DNA of 64,000 bases, taken from positions 1 to 64,000 of the forward strand of contig JAZSBL010000025.1 in the NCBI GenBank assembly GCA_045602385.1, in the 5' to 3' direction. Position numbers and translations under genes: made by a program. This DNA comes from SVTX01 sp045602385. Its GTDB lineage: Bacteria > Bacillota > Clostridia > Oscillospirales > CAG-272. Below the pieces are notes generated by a model, which ran no database searches, had not been told where the DNA came from, and worked only from the letters and a program-made list of their open reading frames with translations. Below are positions 53,361-61,897 of the stretch, piece after piece (the stretch's first letter is position 1; every line of letters starts with the position of its first letter).

Positions 53361-54401
53361 TCACATTATGTATTTCAAGAAACAGAGTCGTTTTGAACTT
53401 GACGCCTTAACCGCCAAACAAGAAAGACTCACTGTAAACACGATAGTCAATATAAGCAACAGAAGATTGTGTATATCAAATGCCCCAAACGCCGTCGCGC
53501 TGAAAATCGCTTTTAATATCTTGATCACCACGTAATGCAATACGTAGATCATTGTGCTTGTCTTTCTCATATAGAAGAAAATCGGATTCGGTTTTATTTC
53601 GATCGTCAAAGTGAGCCGCATTGCGAAATACGCCATGGGCAACGCCGACAGCCAAAGAAAGGTGAACGGCGCGTTTAAAAACATTACAGCAACCACAGAC
53701 TCAACTCCAAGCAAAATAAAGAACAAGCCCGTAAGTATTGCGTTCTTTTTGTGTTCCTTTTTGATTGTCTGTGTTGCCATGATCGCCGCGAGAGCTACGT
53801 ATGGCAAAGCAAAGTAAAACCCGTTTTGCGTACCGATTATCGGAGTCACGTTCTTATTGATAAGGGCAATAAATCCCCACTCTGACGTAACACCTAAAAG
53901 TGTGGAAAGCATATATCCAAGCAGCCAAAGTGCGCAGGATATTCCAAACACCAAATATTTATTAAGCACACAGGAAAGCAGAAAAACGATCAAGCTTCCC
54001 CATATCAGCGCCGACATGAACCAAAGCGGACTTCCGTTGGTTGTGAAAACAAATTGCTTCAAATACCACATCGGAGAGTTGATATGCGAGCCAAATGCCA
54101 CATCCACCAAATTAAATATGACAAACCAAATTGCATAAAATCGTATCAACCTCAGAAAATACGCAAAATAAACTTTGAATTTTTCTTTGAATGTTTCGCA
54201 ATTCAGCAGTTTCTTAAAAAGGAAATATGACGACGACAAGAAGAAGTATGGCACCGCAAAGCGCGTCACAAGCCCTATTCCCGCATCGAGCCAGAATATA
54301 TTTTCAAAAGGCTTGGCATGGATTACCACCACCAATATGGCACAGATAAACTTAAACAGATCCACTGCAGCATATTCTTTTTTGTGCTCTGCTTTAATCA
54401 T
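53361..54401 (-). CDS. Membrane O-acyltransferase (acyltransferase 3 family)
   Basis: A 346-residue protein with ~10 segments. AAVDLFKFICAILVVVIHAK carries the family's first segment with conserved DLFK and histidine; VTRFAVPYFFLSSSYFLFKK the second. A likely O-acetylase of a repeat-unit sugar. CAGGAGT precedes the ATG. It is one of three such enzymes in the cluster and is not repeat-controlled. Confidence 0.88.
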   Translation of the reverse strand: MIKAEHKKEYAAVDLFKFICAILVVVIHAKPFENIFWLDAGIGLVTRFAVPYFFLSSSYFLFKKLLNCETFKEKFKVYFAYFLRLIRFYAIWFVIFNLVDVAFGSHINSPMWYLKQFVFTTNGSPLWFMSALIWGSLIVFLLSCVLNKYLVFGISCALWLLGYMLSTLLGVTSEWGFIALINKNVTPIIGTQNGFYFALPYVALAAIMATQTIKKEHKKNAILTGLFFILLGVESVVAVMFLNAPFTFLWLSALPMAYFAMRLTLTIEIKPNPIFFYMRKTSTMIYVLHYVVIKILKAIFSATAFGAFDIHNLLLLILTIVFTVSLSCLAVKASSSKRLCFLKYIM

Positions 54402-54421
54402 ATATCAAAACTCCTGATTTT

Positions 54422-55597
54422 TTATTCTACCCCTCGTTTTTTCTTGTCTTCAAACAGCTTTTTAACTGACGTTATCGAATAAACAAAGAAAGGTCTTAAG
54501 TCCTCCCACGAGAAGATCTCATCAACTGTGTTTTTGAAATTAAAGAACGAGGGCTTTGCAGAAAACCGACTCTTTGACTTTAAAAACCACAGAACATCCA
54601 TGTGTATATATCTAAGATAGACACCCTCCGGATATTCGGAAAACTCGGTTATCTCTCCGCCATCCGCCTCGTCAAGAAGCTGGCGCGCGAGGTCTATACC
54701 GCACGTAAAGCATATCTTTGCGGTCCCGTTTATTCTGGGGTTTATCTCAAGTATTTTTGCAACTCCGTCGCGCGGGTCACGGATAAGGTCGAGTGAGGCA
54801 TAGCCAGTCCAACCAAGCGCTTTTAAAAGCGCGATGCAATCGTCTTTGATCTTCTCGTCCTTTATTGTCACATTTATCGTGCTTGAGCCGCCGTTTGTCG
54901 GATACCAACGAAGCTTATCCATCAAAATGAAGCTCTTGCATTCACCGCGGTGATCCATTACCATTTCAACCTGATATTGGCTTGACGTTTGCGGTATGTA
55001 CTCTTGCACAAGTGACGCGCCAAACTTTTCCTCGGTCAGCGCAAAAAGCCTTTCCAACTCTTCTCTGCTCTCAACTACATTAAATCCGTTTGCGCCGTAC
55101 CCGCTCCTCGGCTTGATAACCAACGGATATTTCCACCCGCTATCATCAAACTCCGAAAGGCGCGAAAAGATCGCGGTCTTAGGGCATGGTATGCCGTTAT
55201 CCATGCACACCTGCATGGTCTTTTGCTTATCTGCCGCCATACCAAAAATCTCGGGTGAGTTAACGGCAATATAAGAATACGCGGAAAGCTCCTCTTTGTG
55301 ATCTGCAAGGATGGTTGCGGCAAAATCATTCATCGGGACAACAAGATCATATCTTCCCGTTTCTATCGCTTCTTTTATCCCATTGTACGTGCCTTGCACA
55401 TCGTGACGGTCGAAAATGCCCATCACCTTCTCGTCGGTATATCGGTAAACATATCCCACGTCAAGCTTTGAGGAGCAATACACCGAGACGCAACATCCCT
55501 GTAAGGAAAACCCCTTTATCATCGGGAGTACCTGTCTGGATCCGCCGTCAACAAGCAACACCCTCTTGCCGCTCGTGAGCTTACTTTTTCTCGACAT
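54422..55597 (-). CDS. ATP-grasp ligase family protein
   Basis: A 391-residue ATP-grasp enzyme (carboxylate-amine or carboxylate-thiol ligase superfamily). RVLLVDGGSRQVLPMIKGFS is the pre-grasp domain; YPLVIKPRSGYGANGFNVVE the ATP-binding lysine and glycine loop; LVQEYIPQTSSQYQVEMVMD the hinge; ILEINPRINGTAKICFTCGI the metal-binding E-x-N. In polysaccharide clusters such enzymes may attach amino acids or other amines to sugar carboxylates; the substrate here is unknown. Overlaps the next gene upstream by 17 bases. Confidence 0.85.
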   Translation of the reverse strand: MSRKSKLTSGKRVLLVDGGSRQVLPMIKGFSLQGCCVSVYCSSKLDVGYVYRYTDEKVMGIFDRHDVQGTYNGIKEAIETGRYDLVVPMNDFAATILADHKEELSAYSYIAVNSPEIFGMAADKQKTMQVCMDNGIPCPKTAIFSRLSEFDDSGWKYPLVIKPRSGYGANGFNVVESREELERLFALTEEKFGASLVQEYIPQTSSQYQVEMVMDHRGECKSFILMDKLRWYPTNGGSSTINVTIKDEKIKDDCIALLKALGWTGYASLDLIRDPRDGVAKILEINPRINGTAKICFTCGIDLARQLLDEADGGEITEFSEYPEGVYLRYIHMDVLWFLKSKSRFSAKPSFFNFKNTVDEIFSWEDLRPFFVYSITSVKKLFEDKKKRGVE

Positions 55598-56600
55598 AAA
55601 TGCACTCTCCGTTTCTTTTCAATGCCATTGTTGTGAACACCACACGGTCGGTATTCTCGGTGCCAAGCGGAAAACGCATTACACCGTACTGTAAAATAAG
55701 CGGGAAAATATCTTTTTTGAGCTTAAGCTCGTCCTTTATCTCGCTGTTCACACTTTTGAGCCTTGCATAGCGGTCAAGCTCGTTCTCGCCACCCTCAACT
55801 CCTGTTGATATGAACACCCTGCCGTCCTTGAAGCTTCCACAGCCGTGGCAGGGGCCCTCGGCGTTTGCAAGTATCTCTAACTTTTTAGTCTGCCTGTCCA
55901 TTCGGATTATATGGTTCTGATCGGGCACGCTTCCCGCGTCGGTGCCCCACGTCAGATATTTTTCGTCAAAGCAGATACCGATGGCGCGCCAGTCCTGGCT
56001 TCCCTCGCCCACCGTTTCCCAGGTAAGTCCGTTGTCAAAGCTTCGCATCAGCTTGTTCTCTCTGTCCTCGTCACCCGTACCGAGCCATATACAATTCTCG
56101 TACGGATCGTATTTGACAAAGTGTATGTGTCTTACCTCGCTCTTGTCAAGCGTAAGTATTTTCTCAAAGCTCTTGCCGCCGTCTACACTCCTGTACAGCG
56201 CGGTGTCATTCTCTCTGTTCATATTTAGCGTATACTCACCGAAGAACACCGTACCGTCAGGCGTTACGCAAACGCCCTGATGTCCCGGCTTGTTTCCGCG
56301 AAAGCCGCGGAATTCACTCTTGACCTTGCCGTCAGAGCCAACGAGATACGCCACTCTCTTTGCCACCACAAGCACGTCGCCGCCGGGCATGGGCAAAAGG
56401 TGGTGTATTCCCTGTCGGAGCAGCTGTCTTGAAAGACGGAGCATGCCGATAAGCCTCTCTTTTGCGCCGCCAACCGTGTATTTCGGGGTCACTCTCTTTC
56501 CCTCGTAATCAACGGCGAAAAAGGCCATGCCCTGCGCTATCCATATTCGTTTTTCCTCGGTATAGAGGGCTCTGCCCTTTGCAATCCTTTTAAGGTTCAT
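55581..56600 (-). CDS. Cytoplasmic BNR/sialidase-like beta-propeller protein
   Basis: A 339-residue protein with no signal peptide. It holds Asp-box-like repeats, SVDGGKSFEKILTLD and SFDNGLTWETVGEGSQDW, and blade strands such as PDGTVFFGEYTLNMNREND and HIHFVKYDPYENCIWLGTGD. No sialidase catalytic arginine triad or tyrosine is evident. Comparable proteins occur in exopolysaccharide clusters without known role. It overlaps the upstream glycosyltransferase by 11 bases and the ATP-grasp gene by 17, so it is central to the operon. Confidence 0.7.
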   Translation of the reverse strand: MNLKRIAKGRALYTEEKRIWIAQGMAFFAVDYEGKRVTPKYTVGGAKERLIGMLRLSRQLLRQGIHHLLPMPGGDVLVVAKRVAYLVGSDGKVKSEFRGFRGNKPGHQGVCVTPDGTVFFGEYTLNMNRENDTALYRSVDGGKSFEKILTLDKSEVRHIHFVKYDPYENCIWLGTGDEDRENKLMRSFDNGLTWETVGEGSQDWRAIGICFDEKYLTWGTDAGSVPDQNHIIRMDRQTKKLEILANAEGPCHGCGSFKDGRVFISTGVEGGENELDRYARLKSVNSEIKDELKLKKDIFPLILQYGVMRFPLGTENTDRVVFTTMALKRNGECIYVEKK

Positions 56601-57798
56601 AAGTTTTCACCGTTTCGTTGATTTCTTCTTCAAGCTTGTCCATATAGGTCTCAAGCGTGAAGTTCTCCGCGAAATATTTTCTTGCGTTCTCTCCCACAGA
56701 AGAATATTTTTCGGGGTTATCTATATAGTCTGCCATTATCTCGGCAAGACCCTTATAGTCGCCTGCCGCAACGCAAGCTCCGCAATCCGCCTCGCGTATG
56801 GCCTCGTTTGCCGCACCGTTGATTGCCGCCAATATCGGCTTGCCTGTGGTCATATATACCTGCAATTTGCCGGGCATGGTGTTTCCTACGGCATTGTTTC
56901 CTCGAAGCGTGAGGATCAGCGCGTCCGCTTTTTTATAGAACGCGGGCATGTCCTCCCTCTTTTGATTGCCGTAGAATATAAATTTGTCCTTGACTCCAAG
57001 TTCCTCTGCAAGTTTCTCAAGCTCCTCTTTCTTTGATCCGTCGCCGACCATGTGAACGGCGAAATCATTTCTGCCTTTAAGCTCCGCGGCCGCCCTCACA
57101 AGCACGTCAAGAGTCTGTCCCTTGCCCATGTTGCCCGCGTACATAAAGTCAACTATTCCGTTGTCCTCCGCGCGCATGTCGATATCAAGAAGTCTTGTGT
57201 CGGCATGCTGAGGAATGTAGCTCATTTTCGACCTGTCAATTCCAAGCTCGGTCTCAAAGTAGTCGATAAACGGTCTTGACGTGACCGCAACACGGTCGCA
57301 AGCCATATAAAGCTTTCTTGAAAAGCTCTTAACGTATCCGTATATCGGGCCTCTGCTCATCTTAAGCATACCCTGCGCCGACTCGGGCCATATGTCAAGG
57401 CAATAGCAGATAAGCGGCACGCGGTGCTTTTTAGCATACGCCACCGCCGGCTCAAGCATTAGCACCGGCGAGAGCTGGTAGCATATAACTACATCAAAAT
57501 CTCCGTCAAGCGCGAGTGCTTTTTTCTTTCCGTTTCTCGCAAAGCTGTAATAATTCAACACAAGATGAACCGGGTCTCGTCGTCTTGGAGTAATATTGCA
57601 ACGTATAACCTTAACTCCGTCAATTTCCTCCTCGCACCTCTTGCAGTCCTCATATCCTTCAAATATATCTCCTGCAGGATAGTTTGGGAGCCCTGTAAGT
57701 ACTGTTACCTTATGTCCTCTTTTTACAAGGGCGGGGGCTATCTCGTTTATTTGAAATTGCTCGGGATAATAATACTGGCTTACTATTAATATCTTCAC
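56590..57798 (-). CDS. Glycosyltransferase family 4 protein (WbuB-like)
   Basis: A 402-residue GT-B enzyme. VSQYYYPEQFQINEIAPALV and TGLPNYPAGDIFEGYEDCKR are the signature of WbuB/WcaI-type glycosyltransferases that add the second sugar, often (L-)FucNAc. FMYAGNMGKGQTLDVLVRAA opens domain 2 and VGNTMPGKLQVYMTTGKPIL is the donor site. It starts with GTG at 57798, preceded by AAAGGAGGGG; the ATG further upstream has no such site. It follows the initiating transferase and likely acts on its product. Confidence 0.9.
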   Translation of the reverse strand: MKILIVSQYYYPEQFQINEIAPALVKRGHKVTVLTGLPNYPAGDIFEGYEDCKRCEEEIDGVKVIRCNITPRRRDPVHLVLNYYSFARNGKKKALALDGDFDVVICYQLSPVLMLEPAVAYAKKHRVPLICYCLDIWPESAQGMLKMSRGPIYGYVKSFSRKLYMACDRVAVTSRPFIDYFETELGIDRSKMSYIPQHADTRLLDIDMRAEDNGIVDFMYAGNMGKGQTLDVLVRAAAELKGRNDFAVHMVGDGSKKEELEKLAEELGVKDKFIFYGNQKREDMPAFYKKADALILTLRGNNAVGNTMPGKLQVYMTTGKPILAAINGAANEAIREADCGACVAAGDYKGLAEIMADYIDNPEKYSSVGENARKYFAENFTLETYMDKLEEEINETVKTYEP

Positions 57799-57823
57799 TC
57801 TAGTCCCCTCCTTTGCGCATAAT

Positions 57824-58519
57824 TTATTTAAGTATTTCTTCTCTTTCCTCAACCTCAACGGCTGAAACAAGCTCTGTCATTATCTTTTTAGGCTTCTTGC
57901 CAAACACGGTTGCAATGATCGCGACCACCGTGTACCATATCATCTTAACGTCATACCACACGCCCATTTTAGAGGGGTAATACGCCTCAAGCTCAAGTCG
58001 GGTGGGCAGAACGAGTCTTTCATAGTCGCTCTCGTCCTCAACCGTGTCGCCGTATATGTAGTCGTATATCGCGGACGGGCTTGTAAGTCCCGGACGGACC
58101 GATGCCGCAATGCCGTACTTACCCGATCTCATGGTAGCAACCTGATCCATTGCCGCGGGACGTGGGCCTACCACCGACATGTCGCCGATAAGCACGTTTA
58201 AAAGCTGGGGCAGCTCGTCTATCTTGGTCTTGCGCATAAGATTTCCAAAGGCAAATATCCTGTTTGTGTCAGCCTTGAAGGACGCCTCACTCTTCTCGCT
58301 CTCCTTCTTCGGCACTCTCATGCTTCTGAACTTGAACATCGCAAACTCGCGGTTGTCCTTGCCCACGCGTCTTGCAACATAGAAGATCGGACCGAAATCC
58401 GACACCAGAATGCCTATTATGGCAATTATCCATATAGGCGCAGTGACCGTAATTCCCGCAAGCGCGGCAAGTATATCAAACGCTCTTTTTATGAAAAAAT
58501 AACCTTTTCTTTTCTTCAT
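57824..58519 (-). CDS. Initiating undecaprenyl-phosphate sugar-phosphate transferase
   Basis: A 231-residue monotopic phosphoglycosyl transferase (small PglC/WcaJ C-terminal type). FIKRAFDILAALAGITVTAP is the re-entrant membrane helix with its basic start; YVARRVGKDNREFAMFKFRS, KTKIDELPQLLNVLIGDMSV and VGPRPAAMDQVA are the catalytic and substrate blocks including the Asp-Glu dyad. It transfers a sugar-1-phosphate to undecaprenyl phosphate, starting each repeat unit. GGGGGACAAA precedes the ATG at 58519. It is the first biosynthetic gene after the PIG-L gene. Confidence 0.94.
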   Translation of the reverse strand: MKKRKGYFFIKRAFDILAALAGITVTAPIWIIAIIGILVSDFGPIFYVARRVGKDNREFAMFKFRSMRVPKKESEKSEASFKADTNRIFAFGNLMRKTKIDELPQLLNVLIGDMSVVGPRPAAMDQVATMRSGKYGIAASVRPGLTSPSAIYDYIYGDTVEDESDYERLVLPTRLELEAYYPSKMGVWYDVKMIWYTVVAIIATVFGKKPKKIMTELVSAVEVEEREEILK

Positions 58520-58573
58520 TTTGTCCCCCAAAAACATGCAATTTTGACCCTAAAACCGCATTTTTGACATTCC

Positions 58574-58626
58574 TCTATACACAACTGTGGCGCAAGAGCC
58601 GCCCTGACGCGTCACCCTTGCGCAAC
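58574..58626 (-). other. Inverted repeat between PIG-L gene and the transferase gene
   Basis: GCGCAAG and CTTGCGC arms (about 58594-58626) enclose a second short ACGCGT palindrome. It has no T-run, so read-through into the cluster is plausible. Confidence 0.4.
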
Positions 58627-58639
58627 AAAAATTCAATGA

Positions 58640-59320
58640 TTATACTATTCTCCTGAGCACGCACTCAAACGCCTCTGCGTACTCACAGCCCGACTGCGCG
58701 CCACGATATGCCGCAAGACCCAAGATCGCCTCTTCGCTTCTCGGATGCGGGTAGGGGCGCATAACCCCCCTGTATGCCGCCAACGCGTTAAGCTTTACGT
58801 CAACTCCGCCTCTGCCGACCTCAACGTAGGTGTTGGGAACAAATTTATTCATCGCGCTATTGACCGCCCACTCGGTAGAGGAAAGCACCTCCATAAACCA
58901 AAGCTCTGAGAGTGGCTTAACTGTATCTCTCCTTTGGAAGAGCCTGATTGCCGCCTGACATGCAAGCGAGGTGTGCAAATGGTCGTTGTTTGTATCCGAC
59001 GGATGATGTGTAATTACCACATCGGGCTCCGAATCAGCTATCGCCTTCTCGATGAATTGCACCAAGTGGAGATGCGGAACTGTATTCATTTCAATGTTGG
59101 GAAAATCTCCCTCATATATCTTGCCCACGCCAAGCAGCTTGGTGCTTTCATAAAGATCGCTCTCAAGCTCCTTGTCCTCGGGACGGAACGCCCTGGCCTT
59201 GGCCTCGGCACACATAATGCATACGTCCACCGCGTGACCCTCACTTGTAAGCTTATGTATCGTGGCACCCGCGCCCAGCACCTCATCGTCGGGATGAGCA
59301 ACAACAAGTAAATACTTCAC
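58640..59320 (-). CDS. PIG-L family deacetylase (LmbE-like)
   Basis: A 226-residue zinc-dependent N-deacetylase. LLVVAHPDDEVLGAGATIHK holds the HPDDE metal motif, and VVITHHPSDTNNDHLHTSLA the second histidine motif. Family members deacetylate N-acetylglucosaminyl compounds. GTG at 59320 is the start (GGGAGATAATT before it); the long upstream frame lacks a ribosome site and crosses the promoter. It is the first gene downstream of the strong promoter that may drive the whole cluster, and could deacetylate an amino sugar of the glycan. Confidence 0.92.
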   Translation of the reverse strand: MKYLLVVAHPDDEVLGAGATIHKLTSEGHAVDVCIMCAEAKARAFRPEDKELESDLYESTKLLGVGKIYEGDFPNIEMNTVPHLHLVQFIEKAIADSEPDVVITHHPSDTNNDHLHTSLACQAAIRLFQRRDTVKPLSELWFMEVLSSTEWAVNSAMNKFVPNTYVEVGRGGVDVKLNALAAYRGVMRPYPHPRSEEAILGLAAYRGAQSGCEYAEAFECVLRRIV

Positions 59321-59413
59321 AATTATCTCCCACGCGCCTGTTTTTGGGCAAAAAGAATACCGAAAGTGGCAAAATTGATCCAAATCGGCGCGCTTATTAA
59401 TATATTTTATATT

Positions 59414-59442
59414 ATTATAACATAGTATGTAGGCGTTGTCAA
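59414..59442 (-). promoter_or_regulatory. Strong promoter upstream of PIG-L and the exopolysaccharide cluster
   Basis: Minus-strand TTGACA (59437-59442) and TATAAT (59414-59419), both perfect, 17-base spacer, with ~85-base leader. The interval 59443-59567 to its right is AT-rich and shows nothing else. Confidence 0.9.
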
Positions 59443-59567
59443 CAATATTTATAAGCGAATAATACAAAATGTACTGCTTTTTATGTCTTTTCACCATAAC
59501 ATAAATGAATTTAGCGCAATAAAAGCCGCACCAAATAATAAAAATTAATTTTTTTTCAAAAAAACTA

Positions 59568-59596
59568 TTGAAAAAAGCATTTTAGTGTGATATAAT
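59568..59596 (+). promoter_or_regulatory. Promoter of tRNA-Trp
   Basis: TTGAAA (59568-59573) and TATAAT (59591-59596), 17-base spacer, 28 bases before the tRNA. Confidence 0.88.
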
Positions 59597-59624
59597 ATAT
59601 CGGTCGCAGGAAAAAGCGACAAAT

Positions 59625-59700
59625 AGGGGTATAGCTCAGTTGGTAGAGTACCGGTCTCCAAAACCGTGGGTCGTGGGTTCGAGCCCTTCTGCCCCTGCCA
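59625..59700 (+). tRNA. tRNA-Trp (CCA anticodon), with encoded CCA end
   Basis: Acceptor arms AGGGGTA and TGCCCCT pair (with one G-T), D-arm GCTC/GAGT, anticodon loop CTCCAAA with CCA, T-arm GTGGGTTCGAGCCC region, and CCA at 59698-59700. It is transcribed alone between its own promoter and a strong terminator. Confidence 0.97.
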
Positions 59701-59701
59701 A

Positions 59702-59739
59702 AAATATCGGATAGCCAGTCGGCTATCCGATATTTTTTT
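59702..59739 (+). terminator. Terminator of tRNA-Trp
   Basis: AAATATCGGATAGCC-AGTC-GGCTATCCGATATTT plus T-run. The stem overlaps the first copy of the 113-bp repeat. Confidence 0.93.
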
Positions 59740-59822
59740 GTGGCAGAGGCAGAAGAGGCGAGAAATCACGGCGAGGCTTCGCCGAGCCGCGGCGATGTTT
59801 ACGGTTTTGCTTGCAAAATGAC
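59710..59822. repeat. 113-bp direct repeat, copy A
   Basis: Nearly identical to 59904-60016, differing at only a few bases (for example GCCGCGGCGATG vs GCCACGGCGAAG). On its minus strand it contains CTTCTGCCTCTGCCA (59741-59755), 14 of 15 bases identical to the 3' end of the adjacent tRNA-Trp. Confidence 0.93.
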
Positions 59823-59903
59823 GGCATTAAAGCCGTCAAGTAAACTCGCAATTTGCCCCATCGGGGCAAATATAGGTTCAGAGCCCGCGAGCTTAAAATT
59901 GCC

Positions 59904-60016
59904 GATAGCCAGTCGGCTATCCGATATTATTTTGTGGCAGAGGCAGAAGAGGCGAGAAATCACGGCGAGGCTTCGCCGAGCCACGGCGAAGTTTACGGTT
60001 TTGCTTGCAAAATGAC
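59904..60016. repeat. 113-bp direct repeat, copy B
   Basis: Second copy, starting GATAGCCAGTCGGCTATC and ending GCAAAATGAC. The tRNA-like segment is at 59935-59949. The 81 bases between copies hold two hairpins (GACGGC-GCCGTC and TTTGCCCC-GGGGCAAA). The interval 59701-60114 has no real gene. Confidence 0.93.
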
Positions 60017-60046
60017 ATGTTGCACATAGCCACTCAAATATTACAT

Positions 60047-60077
60047 AAAAAGCGCAGAGAGCTTTCGCCCTCTGCGC
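60047..60077 (-). terminator. Terminator of the lipoprotein gene at 60115
   Basis: On the minus strand GCGCAGAG-loop-CTCTGCGC followed by TTTTTATG; a T-run is also present on the plus side. Confidence 0.88.
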
Positions 60078-60114
60078 AATTTTTTATTTACGACTTAATG
60101 TCGTTAAGATCCGA

Positions 60115-61761
60115 TTACTTTGTGATCTTGTAGTACTCTGTCTTCTCGTCAACAACGAAGCCAACAACGCAGCCTGCTTCATCATCAAGAGTGTAAATTA
60201 CTCCGTAGTAGCTCTCAACATCGTCAACGCTGAGGATCTTGTTACCATCCTCGTTGTAGAATGTGTACTCCTTGGTACCGTCCTTCTTGTTAAGCTCTGC
60301 GGTTACGTAGAACTGAGCGGCAGAGCCGGCGTAATCCTCGATCTCTCTGCGAGCGCCGTCGCTTGTTCTTACGTAGTATACTATCTCTTCATCCTCTTCG
60401 CAGCGGATGATCATGTTCTTACCCATAAGGCGTACAAGCTCCTCGTCGGTAGCGGGAGAATAGACCTGCTCGCCCTTATAGTTGTATACCTTTTCGTTGA
60501 TAACAACGTAGTAGTCATTAGCTTCATCTCTGTTGTAGAAACCGTTAGCTCCGCTAATTACCTCGAAATCTGCATTGAGAAGGTAGCGGTTTCCTGCATC
60601 GGTGGTGTAAAGGAAGTAGCCGGGAGCTACCTCTGTGGGAACGTCATCGAACTCAGGAGCAATAACGACTGCAACCTTTGCATCCTCGGAAGAGAGAGAT
60701 ACTGTTACACCCTCAGCGGTGTTGAGCTTCTTGTCCTCTATGTAGTAGATCTCAGCGATGTTCTCGATGCCCTCTGCATACTTATATGCATCAGCATACT
60801 TCGTGGGAACTGCCATGCTTGTGTTGTATCCAACACCGCTTACGATATAGTCGAGGTCAACCTCTTTCTCTACATCCTTTTCCTTCTCTGCAGCAACGTC
60901 AATTACAAGGCTTTCAAGGTTAGCCTTCTGTCCGTCGTAGTACCAGAAGTCAAACTTATATGTAGTCTCATCAGGAAGAACGTCTACCATCTGAACGAGG
61001 ACCTTAGTGTCAGAAAGAACGGAGATGAAGGTATCATCAACGGTTCCGTAAGGAACGGTCCAGTAGAACACTTCCTTGAGGTTAAGGTCGTAAACTGTGA
61101 AGCTGTTTTCATCCTTCTCGTAATAGTAGCTGGTAGTCTTTACGAGATTAGAGGGAAGATTGCCGAAGAAAGGAGCGGTCGCGACTGTGGATACGCCGTT
61201 GTCACTTACACGGTAGATCTTGCCGTTGAACATAAAGAGGTCATACGATGTGGTAACGTAGGAAGCGAGACCGTTAGTAGCAGGTACCCACTCACCGGTG
61301 TACTCGTCGTATACCATATCTACGTTGTAGTCCTGCTGATCAATGTAATTACCTCTTGCATCAAAGAGAGATACCGTTGTAATGGGGTCTTCCTCATCAC
61401 CGTCTGTCTCTGCAACAAGAAGGAGGGTCTGATCCCAAACGCTAACGGTGTCGTAAGCTACGAGATCCTCGGTGGAAACGCTGTAAATAACAGTGCCGCT
61501 CTCAGCGTTGTAGAACTTTGTGTCGTTGTTCTTTTCCTTGTCTGTTCTAAATACGATGATCTCACCGTCGGTGGTTACGTATTCAAGGCGGGAAAGCTCT
61601 CCCAAAGAAGAAGCGCTCTGAAGAACGGGGGCTGCTGTTTCTCTGTCGCCATAACCTTCAAAGTAGGTCTTTGCATCCATTTCCTCTGCCTTATTTCCGC
61701 AGGAAGCGAATACAAGAATCATGCAAACAAAGAGACATGCAAGTAAGATGATCTTTTTCAT
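60115..61761 (-). CDS. Lipoprotein of unknown function, beta-propeller-like repeats
   Basis: A 548-residue lipoprotein with lipobox FASC (leader MKKIILLACLFVCMILVFAS). The mature part consists of many short beta-strand units (YNAESGTVIYSVSTEDLVAY, FDARGNYIDQQDYNVDMVYD, LNADFEVISGANGFYNR, YYVRTSDGARREIEDY), suggestive of an irregular beta-propeller or periplasmic-face sensor. It is acidic and has no recognised catalytic motif. The start at 61761 has AAGGAG before it; the longer frame crosses the promoter. It is a single gene with perfect promoter boxes and thus probably abundant. Confidence 0.75.
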   Translation of the reverse strand: MKKIILLACLFVCMILVFASCGNKAEEMDAKTYFEGYGDRETAAPVLQSASSLGELSRLEYVTTDGEIIVFRTDKEKNNDTKFYNAESGTVIYSVSTEDLVAYDTVSVWDQTLLLVAETDGDEEDPITTVSLFDARGNYIDQQDYNVDMVYDEYTGEWVPATNGLASYVTTSYDLFMFNGKIYRVSDNGVSTVATAPFFGNLPSNLVKTTSYYYEKDENSFTVYDLNLKEVFYWTVPYGTVDDTFISVLSDTKVLVQMVDVLPDETTYKFDFWYYDGQKANLESLVIDVAAEKEKDVEKEVDLDYIVSGVGYNTSMAVPTKYADAYKYAEGIENIAEIYYIEDKKLNTAEGVTVSLSSEDAKVAVVIAPEFDDVPTEVAPGYFLYTTDAGNRYLLNADFEVISGANGFYNRDEANDYYVVINEKVYNYKGEQVYSPATDEELVRLMGKNMIIRCEEDEEIVYYVRTSDGARREIEDYAGSAAQFYVTAELNKKDGTKEYTFYNEDGNKILSVDDVESYYGVIYTLDDEAGCVVGFVVDEKTEYYKITK

Positions 61762-61804
61762 TTTATCAATCTCCTTATGGTTTATTTTGGTTTTACCCGA
61801 GGTC

Positions 61805-61833
61805 ATTATAGCACCATTTGACCGCCTTGTCAA
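61805..61833 (-). promoter_or_regulatory. Consensus promoter of the 548-residue lipoprotein
   Basis: Minus-strand TTGACA (61828-61833) and TATAAT (61805-61810), 17-base spacer. Confidence 0.9.
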
Positions 61834-61897
61834 CCTTTTTTGGAAAAAAGTGCCTTGGGACAAGGCCGGGGACACTGTTTTTTCAGATGTTTTAAGA

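Noticed and set aside
59545..59769. Reading frame antisense to tRNA-Trp
   Set aside because: It contains the GSNPRPTVLETGTLPTELYP string that arises whenever this tRNA is translated in reverse.
59740..60015. Reading frame across the 113-bp repeats
   Set aside because: Both halves are the same repeated DNA, with no ribosome site or codon character.
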